Positions 16,576 through 27,535 are shown, counted from the first letter of the stretch. The stretch: 64,000 nucleotides of DNA from Shewanella glacialimarina (GCF_020511155.1 NZ_CP041216.1:2418001-2482000), one strand, 5' to 3'. Numbers and translations: made by a program. The notes: generated from the sequence alone by a model not told the origin.

Positions 16576-17458
16576 AATAGTTTCACCACGACTGAGCATA
16601 AATTCGATAAATAATTGTACTTTTCGAGGCTGCTGTTTACGCTGATGATACAACAAACTAATTCGGCGGTTTTCACCCTGCCATTGTGGCAATACCCGGA
16701 TCAAATCACCCCGATGTAATTGCTGTTTCACAAACAATGATGGCCCATACATTATTCCGCCATCATCAACACAAGCCTTAATTGCCCCGTGTAAATCAGC
16801 CAAGGTCATTTTGGCCTCACCTTCATAATAATATTCTTGGTCGCCGTGCTTTAATGTCCAATTAAATAATGGCCACACCTTAATTAACCTGTGTTGACGC
16901 AGTTGGTTGGGATGATCTATTTTGTCAGACTGTTCAAGATACTTGGTTGAAGCATATAAGCCATAATGTAATACCCCCAAAGATTGAGACACCCAGGACG
17001 AATCAGGCTGGACGCCACCGACAATAGCCACATCAACCCCTTGATCGATTAAATCTATTGTTTGATTATTTTGGCTAATGTGCAGATTAATATCAGGATA
17101 TAACTTAGAAAAGTCATTCAACGTCCGCATTAAAATCATTGAGGTAATTGAAATCGGCGTAGCAATTCTTAAGGTACCACTGGGTGTAGATACCGTTTGC
17201 TGGTTCAAATCATCAAACTGGCTAATCAGTTGATAATATCGTTCAAATAACTCAGCCCCCTCTTCAGTTAAACGCAGCTTACGAGTACTGCGCATGATCA
17301 ACTGGGTATTCAAACGGGTTTCTAGTTTGGCAATTTTTTCGGCTAACCGTTGCCACTGGAATATTTTGTAACTGACTAACCTGTGAAAAGCCGCCAGCAC
17401 TGACCAAATGGACAAATAAATAAATCAGCTGTAAATCACTTGGGCAATGTGAGTTCAT
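16561..17458 (-). pseudogene. LysR-family regulator with a one-base frameshift in the HTH
   Basis: The intact part encodes a LysR effector domain (SGTLRIATPISITSMILM and onward). Reading from an ATG at 17458 gives a proper LysR N-terminus (LIYLFVHLVSAGGFSQVSQL, then VATVSRK), but the frame is lost at a run of six A (minus strand, 17334-17339). Dropping one A restores VATVSRKIAKLETRLN without a break. The span is 898 bases, exactly one more than the 299 codons of a normal 298-residue LysR. The only continuous frame starts at a TTG at 17415 and lacks half the HTH. It may be a true pseudogene, a phase-variable tract or a sequencing error. Confidence 0.85.
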
Positions 17459-17883
17459 TGGTTTTCATCGAGTGTCGTAGAGTTGGCTACTATATCATTT
17501 AGCCTTACCGCCAGTACACAGCTGGCATAAAGGCTCAACAATTAAGGCCTTATATTCAAAAACAATATTGTCATATAAGGCCATAATCAATTGAAACAAG
17601 CTGGCTATCTTACTCGCGCCAATTGCCCTCTGCGAATGATCTTTTGCGCGATAAAAGCGTGTTAATTAAGAGGACTTTAATACCGTTTAGCGGTCAAACT
17701 TCACCTCAATCAAAGATTAACTGAATCAAAGCTCAACTGAATCAACAATGAACAAAACACTGTTAACAGAACATGTTAACCTGGGGCTGTTGATCTTGAT
17801 TCATTTCACCACAAATTTTTTGTCTGATATAAATGATCAACATCAAGCAGTAAAAACAACCTTAAAATAAACAGGCCGAAATA
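17459..17883. other. Intergenic region between lysR and the chemoreceptor gene
   Basis: About 425 bases without a credible gene. It contains a perfect 10-bp inverted repeat, GGCCTTATAT at 17546-17555 with its complement at 17573-17582, loop 17 bases. The rest is AT-rich. Confidence 0.5.
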
Positions 17884-19530
17884 TTACACTTTAAAATGAG
17901 CGACTAATTCAGCAAGTTTTTCAGACCCTTGCTCAATTTGGCTACTACTTTGATTAATGTCCTGATTATATTCTCTGTTCTCGACGGACATGTCGTTTAT
18001 GCGAGTAATATTCATATTTAACTCTGCAATAACCGCACTTTGCTCTTCTGTTGCCGCAGCTATTTGAATATTCATTTGTGAAATCTGTTCAATTGAATTT
18101 TTAATCACATCAAGCGCGCCAACCACTTGGCCAGTTTCTGAAACCGTTTCATTTGATTTAATTTTCGCTCTTTCAACTGAAGCATTAACACTGTCGATAG
18201 CGTGACGAATGGCATCGATAATACCGTTAATTTCTCGGGTTGAATCTTGCGTTCTGCTTGCTAGAGTGCGCACTTCATCTGCCACAACCGCAAATCCCCG
18301 TCCAGCCTCACCAGCTCGGGCAGCCTCAATAGCCGCATTTAATGCTAACAAGTTGGTTTGCTCTGCAATACCAACAATCACATCTAATATTTGGCCAATT
18401 TTACTCGAACTAATTTGTAGTCCTTTAGCCACTTCCTCGGTATGAATGAGCTCACTTGAAAGCTCATTAATTTTGCCCATGGCGTTATCAACTACTTTAG
18501 CGGTTTTGTCCGCTTCTTCATCGGCAGAATGCGCGCTTTGTGCGGCCAGTTGCGCATTAGAAGCCACTTCTGAGGCTGTCATCGACATCTGGTTGATAGC
18601 CGTTGCTACGTTTTCGGTTTCCATTTGCACGTTAGTTGAAACTTGATTCGCTTTTGCAGCAATCGCTGACATTCCACCTGCTAATTCACTGCTGTGTTGA
18701 ATAGACTCTCCAACAGAAGCAATAACGTTCTGAATTTTAGAGGTAAACATATTAAAGTGAGTAGCAATCTCTTTTAACTCATCAGCCCCTTCTTCTGATA
18801 ATCGCAAGGTTAAATCGCCCTCTCCTTTAGCCACATTTTCAAAAGCAGTGATGGTAGAGCGCATTGGTACCGAGACACTCTGAATAATAATATAAAGAAA
18901 AATAAGTACCGGTAGCCAAACCAAAGCAAGCAAAAAGATGTAACTGTAAATAAATTCATGATTTTGGGCATCAATGTCATCAACATAAATACCTGTTCCA
19001 ATAATCCAGTTCCACGGAGTAAATTTTTTCACCACCGACATTTTTGGACTTGGGTCTACTTGATTGGGCTTATTCCACATGTAATCGACTCTAGCAGACT
19101 CTTGAGTTTGCGTTCTATCAATCATCAATTGGAACAATTTAATCCCGTCAGGATCTTTCATTCCTATCACACTGGTATCAACAAGTTTTTTGGCAAAAGC
19201 ATGCTGAATCATCACGCCTTGGGTATTGATACTGAAATAGTATTCTTGCCCTGCGTAGCGCAAATGATCAAGTGCAGCGATAGCCGACGTTTGTGCCTGC
19301 TCCGCAGTTAACTCTCCTTGCTCACTGCGTTGATAGTATTGATCGACAACAGCAACAGCCGCATCAACTAAAGCATGTAATTTGGCTTCTTTTTCGGCAA
19401 TGAGTACATTATCAATACGGTTAAGCGCAAATAAAAACATTAAAATGGTGGCGACAATGCTTAACACTAACATTCCGAGTAATCGTTTCGAAATGCTCAT
19501 TTTTCTTAATAGAAGGTTTATAACGTTCAT
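17884..19530 (-). CDS. Methyl-accepting chemotaxis protein with single Cache domain
   Basis: A 548-residue chemoreceptor. Order: transmembrane helix (about 15-33), periplasmic sCache_2-type sensor (about 40-190, with [17 protein letters not shown] and the [15 protein letters not shown] closing motif), second transmembrane helix (about 192-214), HAMP, then the cytoplasmic signalling domain with the invariant hairpin tip [20 protein letters not shown]. Such sCache receptors often sense small organic acids. There is no CheB/CheR-binding pentapeptide at the C-terminus. The start has an AGGTGG site. It is monocistronic. Confidence 0.93.
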   Translation of the reverse strand: MNVINLLLRKMSISKRLLGMLVLSIVATILMFLFALNRIDNVLIAEKEAKLHALVDAAVAVVDQYYQRSEQGELTAEQAQTSAIAALDHLRYAGQEYYFSINTQGVMIQHAFAKKLVDTSVIGMKDPDGIKLFQLMIDRTQTQESARVDYMWNKPNQVDPSPKMSVVKKFTPWNWIIGTGIYVDDIDAQNHEFIYSYIFLLALVWLPVLIFLYIIIQSVSVPMRSTITAFENVAKGEGDLTLRLSEEGADELKEIATHFNMFTSKIQNVIASVGESIQHSSELAGGMSAIAAKANQVSTNVQMETENVATAINQMSMTASEVASNAQLAAQSAHSADEEADKTAKVVDNAMGKINELSSELIHTEEVAKGLQISSSKIGQILDVIVGIAEQTNLLALNAAIEAARAGEAGRGFAVVADEVRTLASRTQDSTREINGIIDAIRHAIDSVNASVERAKIKSNETVSETGQVVGALDVIKNSIEQISQMNIQIAAATEEQSAVIAELNMNITRINDMSVENREYNQDINQSSSQIEQGSEKLAELVAHFKV

Positions 19531-19816
19531 ATAACCACCTGAGAGTATTAAAAATAAAGTATTTTAAAATCTTAAAAAGTTATGACACTCTAGAGATTAT
19601 ATCGTCAAAACAACACTCTCCTTTAGTATGATGTGATGTTTTTATAATCATTATTGTCAATCTAAACTTGGATCAATAACAGCAGTTTGTCAAATTTAAG
19701 ACACAATAAATCAGTAAGTTAGTTATTTCTAAAGTGGTATGGTTAGTGTTCAAGTAAAACCGTCTACAAGATGTATCTGCTCTTACATTAAAAATAAAAA
19801 TAATAAAGGAATATTC

Positions 19817-20566
19817 ATGCATAGAAGCAACATCCTCATTACAGGCGCAAGCTCAGGTCTTGGCCTTGGAATGGCGAAACAATTTGCCAAGAAAAACCAT
19901 AACCTGGCTTTATGTGCACGTCGAATTGAGCTGTTAACCCGACTAAAAGAAGAGCTATTAACAATTAATCCAAATATCACAGTGTTTGTTTACGCGCTAG
20001 ATGTGAACGATCATGAAGCAGTTTTTACTGTATTCAAACAATGCCAAAAGGATATGGGGGCAATTGACAGGATCATCGTCAACGCTGGAATGGGTAAAGG
20101 GGCTTCGATTGGCACAGGTTTTTTCAAAGCCAACCTAGAAACCGCACAAACTAATTTTATTGCTGCCATTGCCCAATGCGAAGCAGCGATGGAAATATTT
20201 AGACAACAAAATAATGGCCATTTAGTGACAATCTCTTCAATCAGTGCAGTTAGGGGATTCAGACGAGCAATGACTGTTTATGCAGCAACCAAAGCTGGAT
20301 TAACCTCTTTATCGGAAGGGATCCGAATTGATGTGATGCACACACCAATTAAAGTGACCTGTGTTCATCCTGGTTTTATTCGTACTGAAATAAACGAAAA
20401 AGTAAAAACAGTGCCCTTCCGAGTAGATTTAGAAACTGGCTGTAAAGCGATGGTTAAGGCTATAGAGAAAGAAAAGGATAACGTTTATGTACCAAGCTGC
20501 CCTTGGGCTTTTTTACACTGGCTACTTCGTGTTGCGCCTTTAAGCCTTATTAGAAAAATGAGTTAA
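19817..20566 (+). CDS. Short-chain dehydrogenase/reductase
   Basis: A 249-residue classical SDR. The NAD(P)-binding TGASSGLGLGMA lies near the N-terminus, NAG is in IIVNAGMGKG, the catalytic Ser is in VTISSISAVRG, and YAATK carries the Tyr and Lys. The C-terminus is hydrophobic (PWAFLHWLLRVAPLSLI), suggesting membrane association. The frame is open from 19739, but the ATG at 19817 has an AAAGGA site six bases upstream and begins at the Rossmann fold. The substrate is unknown. Confidence 0.88.
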   Translation: MHRSNILITGASSGLGLGMAKQFAKKNHNLALCARRIELLTRLKEELLTINPNITVFVYALDVNDHEAVFTVFKQCQKDMGAIDRIIVNAGMGKGASIGTGFFKANLETAQTNFIAAIAQCEAAMEIFRQQNNGHLVTISSISAVRGFRRAMTVYAATKAGLTSLSEGIRIDVMHTPIKVTCVHPGFIRTEINEKVKTVPFRVDLETGCKAMVKAIEKEKDNVYVPSCPWAFLHWLLRVAPLSLIRKMS

Positions 20567-20591
20567 CATTATTCTTAGAGTCGACAATAGC

Positions 20592-20621
20592 AAAAAGCCA
20601 AACATCATTGTTTGGCTTTTT
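20592..20621 (+). terminator. Terminator after the SDR gene
   Basis: 13-bp stem AAAAAGCCAAACA with its complement, TCAT loop and a T run. It lies between converging genes and can serve zapC too. Confidence 0.9.
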
Positions 20622-20676
20622 TGTAGTAACTGAGCGGATTTTAAGGCAATAACCATTTCTTATTGAATGATTTATC

Positions 20677-21210
20677 CTAAGCTGCAACCACTTGCTTAGC
20701 TTTGCGCAATGGATGCAAGCGATTGTGCATTACTTTAATGGTATCAAATTGATTAAGTGACTTAGTGTCAGATAAAGCACAAGAGTTAGACAAAAGCATC
20801 ACTGTAGCAGCCTGAAGGCTGTCCTCAACTACTAAAACTAACACCATGACACCATTACAATTAAGTTGAAACAACTTACCTGCGCCGCAAAAAACACATT
20901 CATCACTTGCCATGAAAAACCAGGATTTTGGCATTTGAGGTTTAAGTAAGAAATGTGCTGCAGTTGCGTTGAGTGCTGTTTGAACTATCCCAGCATCGGA
21001 AATATGTAAAACCTTAGGTAAAATTTCAAGCAAGCGAATGTAATACTTAGCGTGTTCAACACTAAATTCTGTCATTCCTAGCGCATCAGGAATAAGTAGT
21101 TTTGACTTATATGGGGTTAAGAACTCCATCTCGGAACCTAAAGATACGCTTAGTTGCTGATATCTTGTGTTAAATTCCCAATGCCAGTCCTTATTTGGCA
21201 TTAATAACAT
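20677..21210 (-). CDS. zapC: Cell division protein ZapC
   Basis: A 177-residue cytoplasmic protein related to ZapC, which binds FtsZ and promotes protofilament bundling at the division ring. The family marker FLLKPQMPKSWFFM is clear, as are the N-terminal KDWHWEFNTRY and PDALGMTEFSVEHAKYY. A CxxC (EFVFCGAG-like region, written here as DECVFCGAGKLF) sits mid-protein. It is adjacent to pyrD, as in E. coli (ycbW/zapC next to pyrD). Confidence 0.88.
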   Translation of the reverse strand: MLLMPNKDWHWEFNTRYQQLSVSLGSEMEFLTPYKSKLLIPDALGMTEFSVEHAKYYIRLLEILPKVLHISDAGIVQTALNATAAHFLLKPQMPKSWFFMASDECVFCGAGKLFQLNCNGVMVLVLVVEDSLQAATVMLLSNSCALSDTKSLNQFDTIKVMHNRLHPLRKAKQVVAA

Positions 21211-21321
21211 GATGCAATTTCACCTAAAAATTGAATACTGGTCGATAATAGATTATTTTTCAAACAATATCAAAATTTATTTAAAAAATATTACTGATAT
21301 TTCATTATCTTAGAACAAAGT

Positions 21322-21343
21322 GCGATCGCATAGATGCGATCGC
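21322..21343. repeat. GCGATCGC-containing inverted repeat
   Basis: GCGATCGCAT and its complement lie two bases apart, so the 8-bp palindrome GCGATCGC occurs twice in 22 bases. It lies between the pyrD stop and zapC and could be the 3' hairpin of pyrD, though no T run follows. Confidence 0.6.
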
Positions 21344-21380
21344 GGCATGATTTTTGATCTTATTAATTGATCGTTTGTGG

Positions 21381-22400
21381 TTATTTTGTGCGATAAGCAG
21401 AACAGATTTCTGATACTAGCTGAGGGCCTTGATAGATAAAACCACTGTATATCTGAACTAACGTAGCACCTGCTGCGAATTTGTCATTTGCATCCTTTGC
21501 AGAATTTATCCCGCCGACACCAATGATCGGGATCTGGCCGTTTAAATAACCAGCAAGAGTCTTAATTACTTGAGTAGAAAGATCGGTTAACGGCTTTCCA
21601 CTTAAGCCACCCATTTCCTCTGCGTGCTCTAGACCGGCTACAGTATCTCGCCCTAAAGTGGTATTAGTGGCAATAACGCCATCAAATTTATTTTTAATCA
21701 ACGAATCAGCAATAGATTTAATTTCATCATCGGTTAAATCTGGTGCTATTTTTAATGCAACCGGTACATATTTACCGTGTTTTTGGGTTAATTCAGTTTG
21801 TTTGGCTTTAATCGAACTTAATAAATCATCCAGCAGCTCACCATATTGTAATGTGCGTAAACCAGGGGTATTGGGGGATGAAATGTTGACAGTGATATAA
21901 GCACTATACTGATAAACCTTATCCATACAAATCAGGTAATCATCTTTACCCTGCTCTACCGGAGTGTCTTTATTTTTACCTATATTTACACCGACTAAAA
22001 CATCAGATTTTTTGGCCATGAGGTTACGGACAAGGTTATCAACACCTTTATTGTTGAAACCCATACGGTTAATAATCCCCTTTGCCGGTTTAAGGCGAAA
22101 CAAACGCGGTTTATCATTACCCGATTGTGGGCGAGGTGTTACTGTACCGACTTCTACATGGCCAAAACCCATTGAATAAAATGCATCAATCGACTCGCCG
22201 TCTTTATCTAATCCAGCCGCTAATCCAACAGGATTTGGAAAAGTAATCCCCATACATTCAACGGGTGTTTTTGCGATATTTTGACGATAAAAGCAATTAA
22301 GCGGTGTGTTACCGGTTATTTTCAAACTGCCTATGGCAACATTATGAGCCAACTCAGGGTCTATCTGAAACATTACTTTTTGTGCGAGTTTATAAAACAT
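21381..22400 (-). CDS. pyrD: Dihydroorotate dehydrogenase (quinone), class 2
   Basis: Oxidises dihydroorotate to orotate in pyrimidine synthesis, passing electrons to the quinone pool at the inner membrane. From the ATG at 22400 the product is 339 residues, close to E. coli PyrD (336). An AGGAG site precedes it, so the longer frame to 22433 is not used. The N-terminal amphipathic membrane segment ([19 protein letters not shown]), the catalytic serine region [12 protein letters not shown] and the FMN site IIGVGGI are present. The gdhB terminator lies only 16 bases upstream of the start. Confidence 0.96.
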   Translation of the reverse strand: MFYKLAQKVMFQIDPELAHNVAIGSLKITGNTPLNCFYRQNIAKTPVECMGITFPNPVGLAAGLDKDGESIDAFYSMGFGHVEVGTVTPRPQSGNDKPRLFRLKPAKGIINRMGFNNKGVDNLVRNLMAKKSDVLVGVNIGKNKDTPVEQGKDDYLICMDKVYQYSAYITVNISSPNTPGLRTLQYGELLDDLLSSIKAKQTELTQKHGKYVPVALKIAPDLTDDEIKSIADSLIKNKFDGVIATNTTLGRDTVAGLEHAEEMGGLSGKPLTDLSTQVIKTLAGYLNGQIPIIGVGGINSAKDANDKFAAGATLVQIYSGFIYQGPQLVSEICSAYRTK

Positions 22401-22416
22401 GTTTTCTCCTAGGCCT

Positions 22417-22444
22417 AAAAAAAGCCCCGGCAATCGCCAGGGCT
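22417..22444 (-). terminator. Terminator of gdhB
   Basis: A 9-bp stem, AGCCCTGGC with GCCGGGGCT (one G/T pair), loop GATT, followed by seven T on the minus strand. It sits just ahead of the pyrD ribosome site. Confidence 0.9.
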
Positions 22445-22462
22445 AGTTCACATTATAAAGAA

Positions 22463-25400
22463 TTACTTCTGACCTTCACAATGCAAAATAAGCAAATTAA
22501 GTTCACGTAGGGCGACTGAGAACTTAGCAAACTCATGTGTTTGCGATACTTTAAAGTCAGCTAACATGTGATACCAACGTTGAAGCAAGGTTTTATTACT
22601 CTTTATCCATTGATTAATCACAATATCTGCATCACAAGTATCACTACAAGTACGAAGTACCGCTGAGCTTAATGCACGTTGCTGCCAGTCCAATTCTTCA
22701 CGGAAAGCTGCACGAGCTAATGCTTGCCAATGGTTTGCCACTGGTTGCGCACTAATTTGCTCTAAGAACCAATGCAGCTCAACTTTTGCACCTAGTTTAA
22801 AGTAGGTTGCAGACACTAAGTCGAGTGATTTATTTTCAATTTCAGCAATTTGTGCGATATCAAGCGCCGAGAATAATGTGCTCATTTTAGCAACCACTGT
22901 TGCAACTGACATTGGCACATTTTCTTTTGTAAGCGAATTAATCTCTGCAGATATCGCTTTAACTTCGGCAGCTATCATATATTGATCTACATTGTCTTTA
23001 AGCTTTTCAAATACTGGCTTAAAGAACTCAACTGTTTGTTCAATATTATGACTACGATTACGATGACGGATAAACCAGCGACAAGCACGACGCATATTAC
23101 GACGTAACTGGTGCAACATCTCACCCTGTACAACTGCTGGAATTACACCGTTTAAATCAGTAATTGATTTAGTTAATTCATCTAAACCGAACACTTCACG
23201 GGCCATAGTGTAACAAATGGCCGCTTCAGCTACTGTGGCACCAGTCTCATCTTGCATACGTTGTACAAAATTGAAGCCCATATCATTAACTAGCTCATTT
23301 GCTAATGATGTTGCAATAATTTCACCGCGAAGAGGATGCTGTACCATCTTATGGGCGTATTTAGCTTGAAGTTTTTTCGGAAAGTAAGCCACTAGCAATT
23401 TACTTAAGAAACTGTCTTCAGTAATTTCAGGGGTCACTAACTGCTCTTTAAGCACCATTTTCGCATATGCAACTAAAACTGATAGCTCTGGACGGGTTAA
23501 AGCACGACCATTGGCTAAACGCTCGGCCAAATCATCATCAGTTGGTAAGAATTCAAGGGCACGATCTAACTTGCCTTCTTTTTCTAAATACTGAATGAAA
23601 CGGATCTGTTCTTTAAGCTGAGAAACACCATGAACTTGAGTCACAGAAATTGTACGTGTTTGATCTTTACAATCCTGCAGTACAATTTCACCGACCTCAT
23701 CGGTCATTTCTTCAAGGATACGGTTACGCTGCTTAACAGTTAGCTCACCTTCGGCAACTAAAGTATTCAAGAAGATTTTGATGTTTACTTCGTTATCAGA
23801 ACAATCAACACCGCCTACGTTATCAACGAAATCGGTATTAATACGCCCGCCATTCGCCGCGTATTCTATACGCCCAAGTTGAGTACAACCTAAGTTACCA
23901 CCCTCACCGACGATTTTAACTCGCATTTCATTGCCATTGACACGCAATGCATCGTTTGCGCGGTCACCCACTTCAACATGGGTTTCTTTACTTGATTTAA
24001 CGTAAGTCCCAATTCCACCGTTCCACATCAAATCAACTGGCATTTTAAGCAGTTCTTTTAATAATTCGACTGGGTTCATGCTGTCTTTATCGGTAGACAA
24101 CATGGTTTTCATTTCTGGGGTCAATTTTAATGACTTGGCAGAACGTAAGAAAATACCGCCGCCCTTAGAAATTAACTTAGCGTTGTAGTCTTCCCAACTT
24201 GAACGTGGTAGTGCGAATAAACGCTGACGTTCAATATAGCTTTCAGCAACATTTGGGTTAGGATCAATAAAGATGTGCATATGGTTAAATGCAGCAACTA
24301 ACTTAGTGTGCTCAGATAACAACATACCGTTACCAAACACATCACCTGCCATATCACCTATACCTAAACAGGTAAAATCTGTGGTTTGACAATCAATGCC
24401 TATTTCACGGAAGTGACGTTTAACAGATTCCCAGCCACCTTTTGCAGTAATACCCATTTTTTTATGGTCATAACCATTACTGCCGCCAGAAGCAAATGCA
24501 TCTCCTAGCCAGAAATCGTACTCAATCGCAATTGAGTTAGCAATGTCTGAGAATGTCGCAGTGCCTTTGTCGGCCGCAACAACCAAATATGAATCATCTT
24601 CATCGTGACGTACAACATCAACTGGCGGAATAACCTCGCCATTTTTGATATTGTCGGTAATGTCCAACAAACCGCGAATAAATAAACGGTAACACTCTTG
24701 CCCTTCGGTAAAGAATGCTTCACGTCCGCCTTCAGTAGGCAGTTGTTTACACACAAAACCACCTTTTGCACCAACGGGTACAATGACGGTGTTTTTGACT
24801 TGCTGTGCTTTTACAAGGCCTAATACTTCTGTGCGGAAGTCTTCACGTCTATCAGACCAACGTAAACCACCACGGGCTACTTTACCGCCACGTAAATGCA
24901 CACCTTCGATTCTTGGTGAATATACAAAGATTTCGAATTTCGGTAATGGCTTTGGCATTTCCGGAATTAAGTTAGGTGCAAATTTAAACGAGGTATAAGC
25001 TTTATGATCGCCTTTAGCATCAGTTTGATAGAAGTTAGTCCGTAAGGTCGCGTTAATTAAATCTAAGTAACGGCGAATGATACGGTCATCATCTAAGCTT
25101 GATACATCATCTAATTGCTTATCTATTTGCTCTAGGAATTTGCTTAATGTGCGCGTTTTAAGCTTAGGGTTAAACTTACGAATAAACATTTTAACAAGCA
25201 AGTCAGCAAGTTTTGGATAACGGCTGAAGGTTTCTTCAATGTAAGACTGGCTGAAAGTGGCATCAATTTGGCGCATATATTTTGCATATGCACGTAAAAT
25301 AGACACTTCACGACCGTTCAAACCAGTCGACAGTACCATACGGTTAAAACCGTCATCTTCTAGTTTTTTCTGCCATACAAATGACAAAGCATTTTGGAAA

Positions 25401-27307
25401 CGTTCTTGGCTATCGGCAAGATTATCAATTGCAGCACCTTGAACTGTCATTAAGAAGTCAAGAATCCAGAATGTATTACCATCATTGGTTTTAACTTCGT
25501 ATGGGCGCTCATTAATCACACGTAAACCAAAGTTTTCAAGCATTGGTAGCACATCTGATAAATGGATCGGTTCATCTTTATGGAACAGCTTTAAACGCAC
25601 TTTATTGTCATTCAACGCTGTTTCTTGCGGCTGATAGAATAACATGCCTAGTTTATGTTCATCATCCAAGGCTTCAAGGTGTTGAAGATCAACAACAGCA
25701 GAACTTGGTAATACATCATCTTTATAACTTTGTGGGAAAGCATTGATGTAACGTTTAGTTAACCCGGTACCCGCTTGCTCACCTAAAGCATTATTAAGTG
25801 CTGAGTGTAATTTATCATCCCATGAGCGCGCAGCCTCAATAAGATTATGTTCAATCGCAGCCACATCTACATCCATATTATTATTGTCGACTTTAATAAT
25901 GTAATGAGTACGTGCAAGAGTAGACTCAGAGAAATAAGTCGTAAATTCTACATCTTCATTACTATTAAAGTGTTGAGCAAGAATGCGTTGAGTATCCTGG
26001 CGGAATTTAGTGTTATAACGGTCTTTAGACACATACACTAAACACGATAAGAATCGACCAAAACCATCTTTGCGCACAAATAGCTTCAACTTGTCACGGT
26101 CTTGCATTTGCAATACACCGTGTGCCATATGTGAAAGCTCTTCAACTTTCGCTTGAATCAGCTCATCGCGAGGCAAGTTCTCAAGAATATTCATTAAAGC
26201 TTTATAGTCATGTGAACGTGGTGCTAAACCTGACTGGTCTAGTACGCGTTGGACTTTTTCAGCCAATAATGGAATTTCACGCGGGCTACGGTTATAGAGA
26301 TTTGAAGCATATAAACCAATGTAACGATCTTCACCAATCACATTGCCTTTCTTATCGAATCTTTTTACACCGACATAATCGACATAAGCTGGACGGTGAA
26401 CACGGCTTTTAGCAGAGCTTTTAGTCAGCACAAGTAAACTTGAATCTAACGCTTCACGGCGCGCACTTTCAGACAAGGTCGACAACAATAAACCTCGATC
26501 ACTTGTCGCTGTTTTTGAGCGGCTCATTAAACCCAAACTACTTTCTAAGTCAGGAACTAATTCAACATCACCTTCAACACGCTTTAGATCGTAATAACGA
26601 TAGCCTAAAAGTGTAAAATGATGGTTATTTAAATAAGTAAGGTAATTAACGGCCTCTTCTAACTCAGATTTATCTCCAGGAAAAGGGCGCTGTGGTAATT
26701 GTTTAATTGTGTCAGAAAGCTTTGCAGACATTTCTTCCCAATCAACAACAGAGGCGACAACATCAGCAAGTACGGATTGAATTTCTTTTTCTATTGCTTT
26801 GATGTCTGCATCGCTATTTTGCTTATCAATCTCGATTAAGAATACGGCGATATTATCACTGGCTTTAGGCGCGTTATTGACAAACGTTACTTGGGTAACG
26901 GCTTTACTGTCACGCACCACAGCTAATGGGGTATGTAACATCACATGAGCGGTTATCCCCATGCGGTTAAGTGCCATAGATAATGAATCAACTAAGAATG
27001 GCATATCGGGTTGAATAACTTCAATCACACTATGGCTTGACTGCCAGCCATGTTTTGATTGAGTCGGATTGAACACGCGAATATGGGTATCCCCTGTCGC
27101 AGTTTTATTAAGCGCATTCCAAAGACTCACTACTGCACCATATAAATCACTGTCATTTCGGACATTGAGGTCGTCTCTTGACATATGGGCATAGAGGCAT
27201 TGGGCAAATTGCTCAACTTGTTTTGCTTGTGAATTAGGAATTTTTGAATGAATCAAATTAACTACATTCTCTAATAGTACAGAAGGCATTACATCTTTAA
27301 AGGCCAT
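22463..27307 (-). CDS. gdhB: NAD-specific glutamate dehydrogenase, 180-kDa type
   Basis: Catabolic enzyme that deaminates glutamate to 2-oxoglutarate with NAD. At 1614 residues it fits the large GDH-180 family. It has a long N-terminal regulatory half with ACT-like modules, a central catalytic domain (about 730-1230: GGKVARGGLRWSDRREDFRT, then KGGFV and GIGDMAGDVFGNGMLLS) and a C-terminal helical domain. It is monocistronic with its own terminator. A short inverted repeat lies in its upstream leader. Confidence 0.96.
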   Translation of the reverse strand: MAFKDVMPSVLLENVVNLIHSKIPNSQAKQVEQFAQCLYAHMSRDDLNVRNDSDLYGAVVSLWNALNKTATGDTHIRVFNPTQSKHGWQSSHSVIEVIQPDMPFLVDSLSMALNRMGITAHVMLHTPLAVVRDSKAVTQVTFVNNAPKASDNIAVFLIEIDKQNSDADIKAIEKEIQSVLADVVASVVDWEEMSAKLSDTIKQLPQRPFPGDKSELEEAVNYLTYLNNHHFTLLGYRYYDLKRVEGDVELVPDLESSLGLMSRSKTATSDRGLLLSTLSESARREALDSSLLVLTKSSAKSRVHRPAYVDYVGVKRFDKKGNVIGEDRYIGLYASNLYNRSPREIPLLAEKVQRVLDQSGLAPRSHDYKALMNILENLPRDELIQAKVEELSHMAHGVLQMQDRDKLKLFVRKDGFGRFLSCLVYVSKDRYNTKFRQDTQRILAQHFNSNEDVEFTTYFSESTLARTHYIIKVDNNNMDVDVAAIEHNLIEAARSWDDKLHSALNNALGEQAGTGLTKRYINAFPQSYKDDVLPSSAVVDLQHLEALDDEHKLGMLFYQPQETALNDNKVRLKLFHKDEPIHLSDVLPMLENFGLRVINERPYEVKTNDGNTFWILDFLMTVQGAAIDNLADSQERFQNALSFVWQKKLEDDGFNRMVLSTGLNGREVSILRAYAKYMRQIDATFSQSYIEETFSRYPKLADLLVKMFIRKFNPKLKTRTLSKFLEQIDKQLDDVSSLDDDRIIRRYLDLINATLRTNFYQTDAKGDHKAYTSFKFAPNLIPEMPKPLPKFEIFVYSPRIEGVHLRGGKVARGGLRWSDRREDFRTEVLGLVKAQQVKNTVIVPVGAKGGFVCKQLPTEGGREAFFTEGQECYRLFIRGLLDITDNIKNGEVIPPVDVVRHDEDDSYLVVAADKGTATFSDIANSIAIEYDFWLGDAFASGGSNGYDHKKMGITAKGGWESVKRHFREIGIDCQTTDFTCLGIGDMAGDVFGNGMLLSEHTKLVAAFNHMHIFIDPNPNVAESYIERQRLFALPRSSWEDYNAKLISKGGGIFLRSAKSLKLTPEMKTMLSTDKDSMNPVELLKELLKMPVDLMWNGGIGTYVKSSKETHVEVGDRANDALRVNGNEMRVKIVGEGGNLGCTQLGRIEYAANGGRINTDFVDNVGGVDCSDNEVNIKIFLNTLVAEGELTVKQRNRILEEMTDEVGEIVLQDCKDQTRTISVTQVHGVSQLKEQIRFIQYLEKEGKLDRALEFLPTDDDLAERLANGRALTRPELSVLVAYAKMVLKEQLVTPEITEDSFLSKLLVAYFPKKLQAKYAHKMVQHPLRGEIIATSLANELVNDMGFNFVQRMQDETGATVAEAAICYTMAREVFGLDELTKSITDLNGVIPAVVQGEMLHQLRRNMRRACRWFIRHRNRSHNIEQTVEFFKPVFEKLKDNVDQYMIAAEVKAISAEINSLTKENVPMSVATVVAKMSTLFSALDIAQIAEIENKSLDLVSATYFKLGAKVELHWFLEQISAQPVANHWQALARAAFREELDWQQRALSSAVLRTCSDTCDADIVINQWIKSNKTLLQRWYHMLADFKVSQTHEFAKFSVALRELNLLILHCEGQK

Positions 27308-27373
27308 GTTGCAGATTCCTTAAGCGTCTATGGCAGCGCTTTTATCATTTTATGGATGCTTCAGCTTGTTTAA

Positions 27374-27394
27374 CTCAGAAACGCAATTTCTGAG
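27374..27394. repeat. Inverted repeat upstream of gdhB
   Basis: CTCAGAAA with its complement TTTCTGAG around CGCAA, about 70 bases upstream of the gdhB start. It is a possible operator or leader hairpin; no known motif was recognised. Confidence 0.35.
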
Positions 27395-27535
27395 ATCTGA
27401 TGCAGAGCTTAGTACTAAATTGCTGCTATATCGAGGAAAATTTTAGTGGTACATCCTCTCGATATACAGTTTCGTAAGTCTTTTGTTGTTTAATATGCAA
27501 TTAAACTCGAAGTTTTAGATTAACTATGCAAAAAA

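Noticed and set aside
16561..17415. Continuous LysR reading starting at TTG 17415
   Set aside because: Its first 27 residues do not resemble a LysR HTH. The other frame does, so the continuous reading is a by-product of the frameshift.
20580..20588. GTCGACAAT next to the SDR terminator, resembling the GntR sites
   Set aside because: It lies at a gene end, not in a promoter, and only one flank matches. Likely chance.
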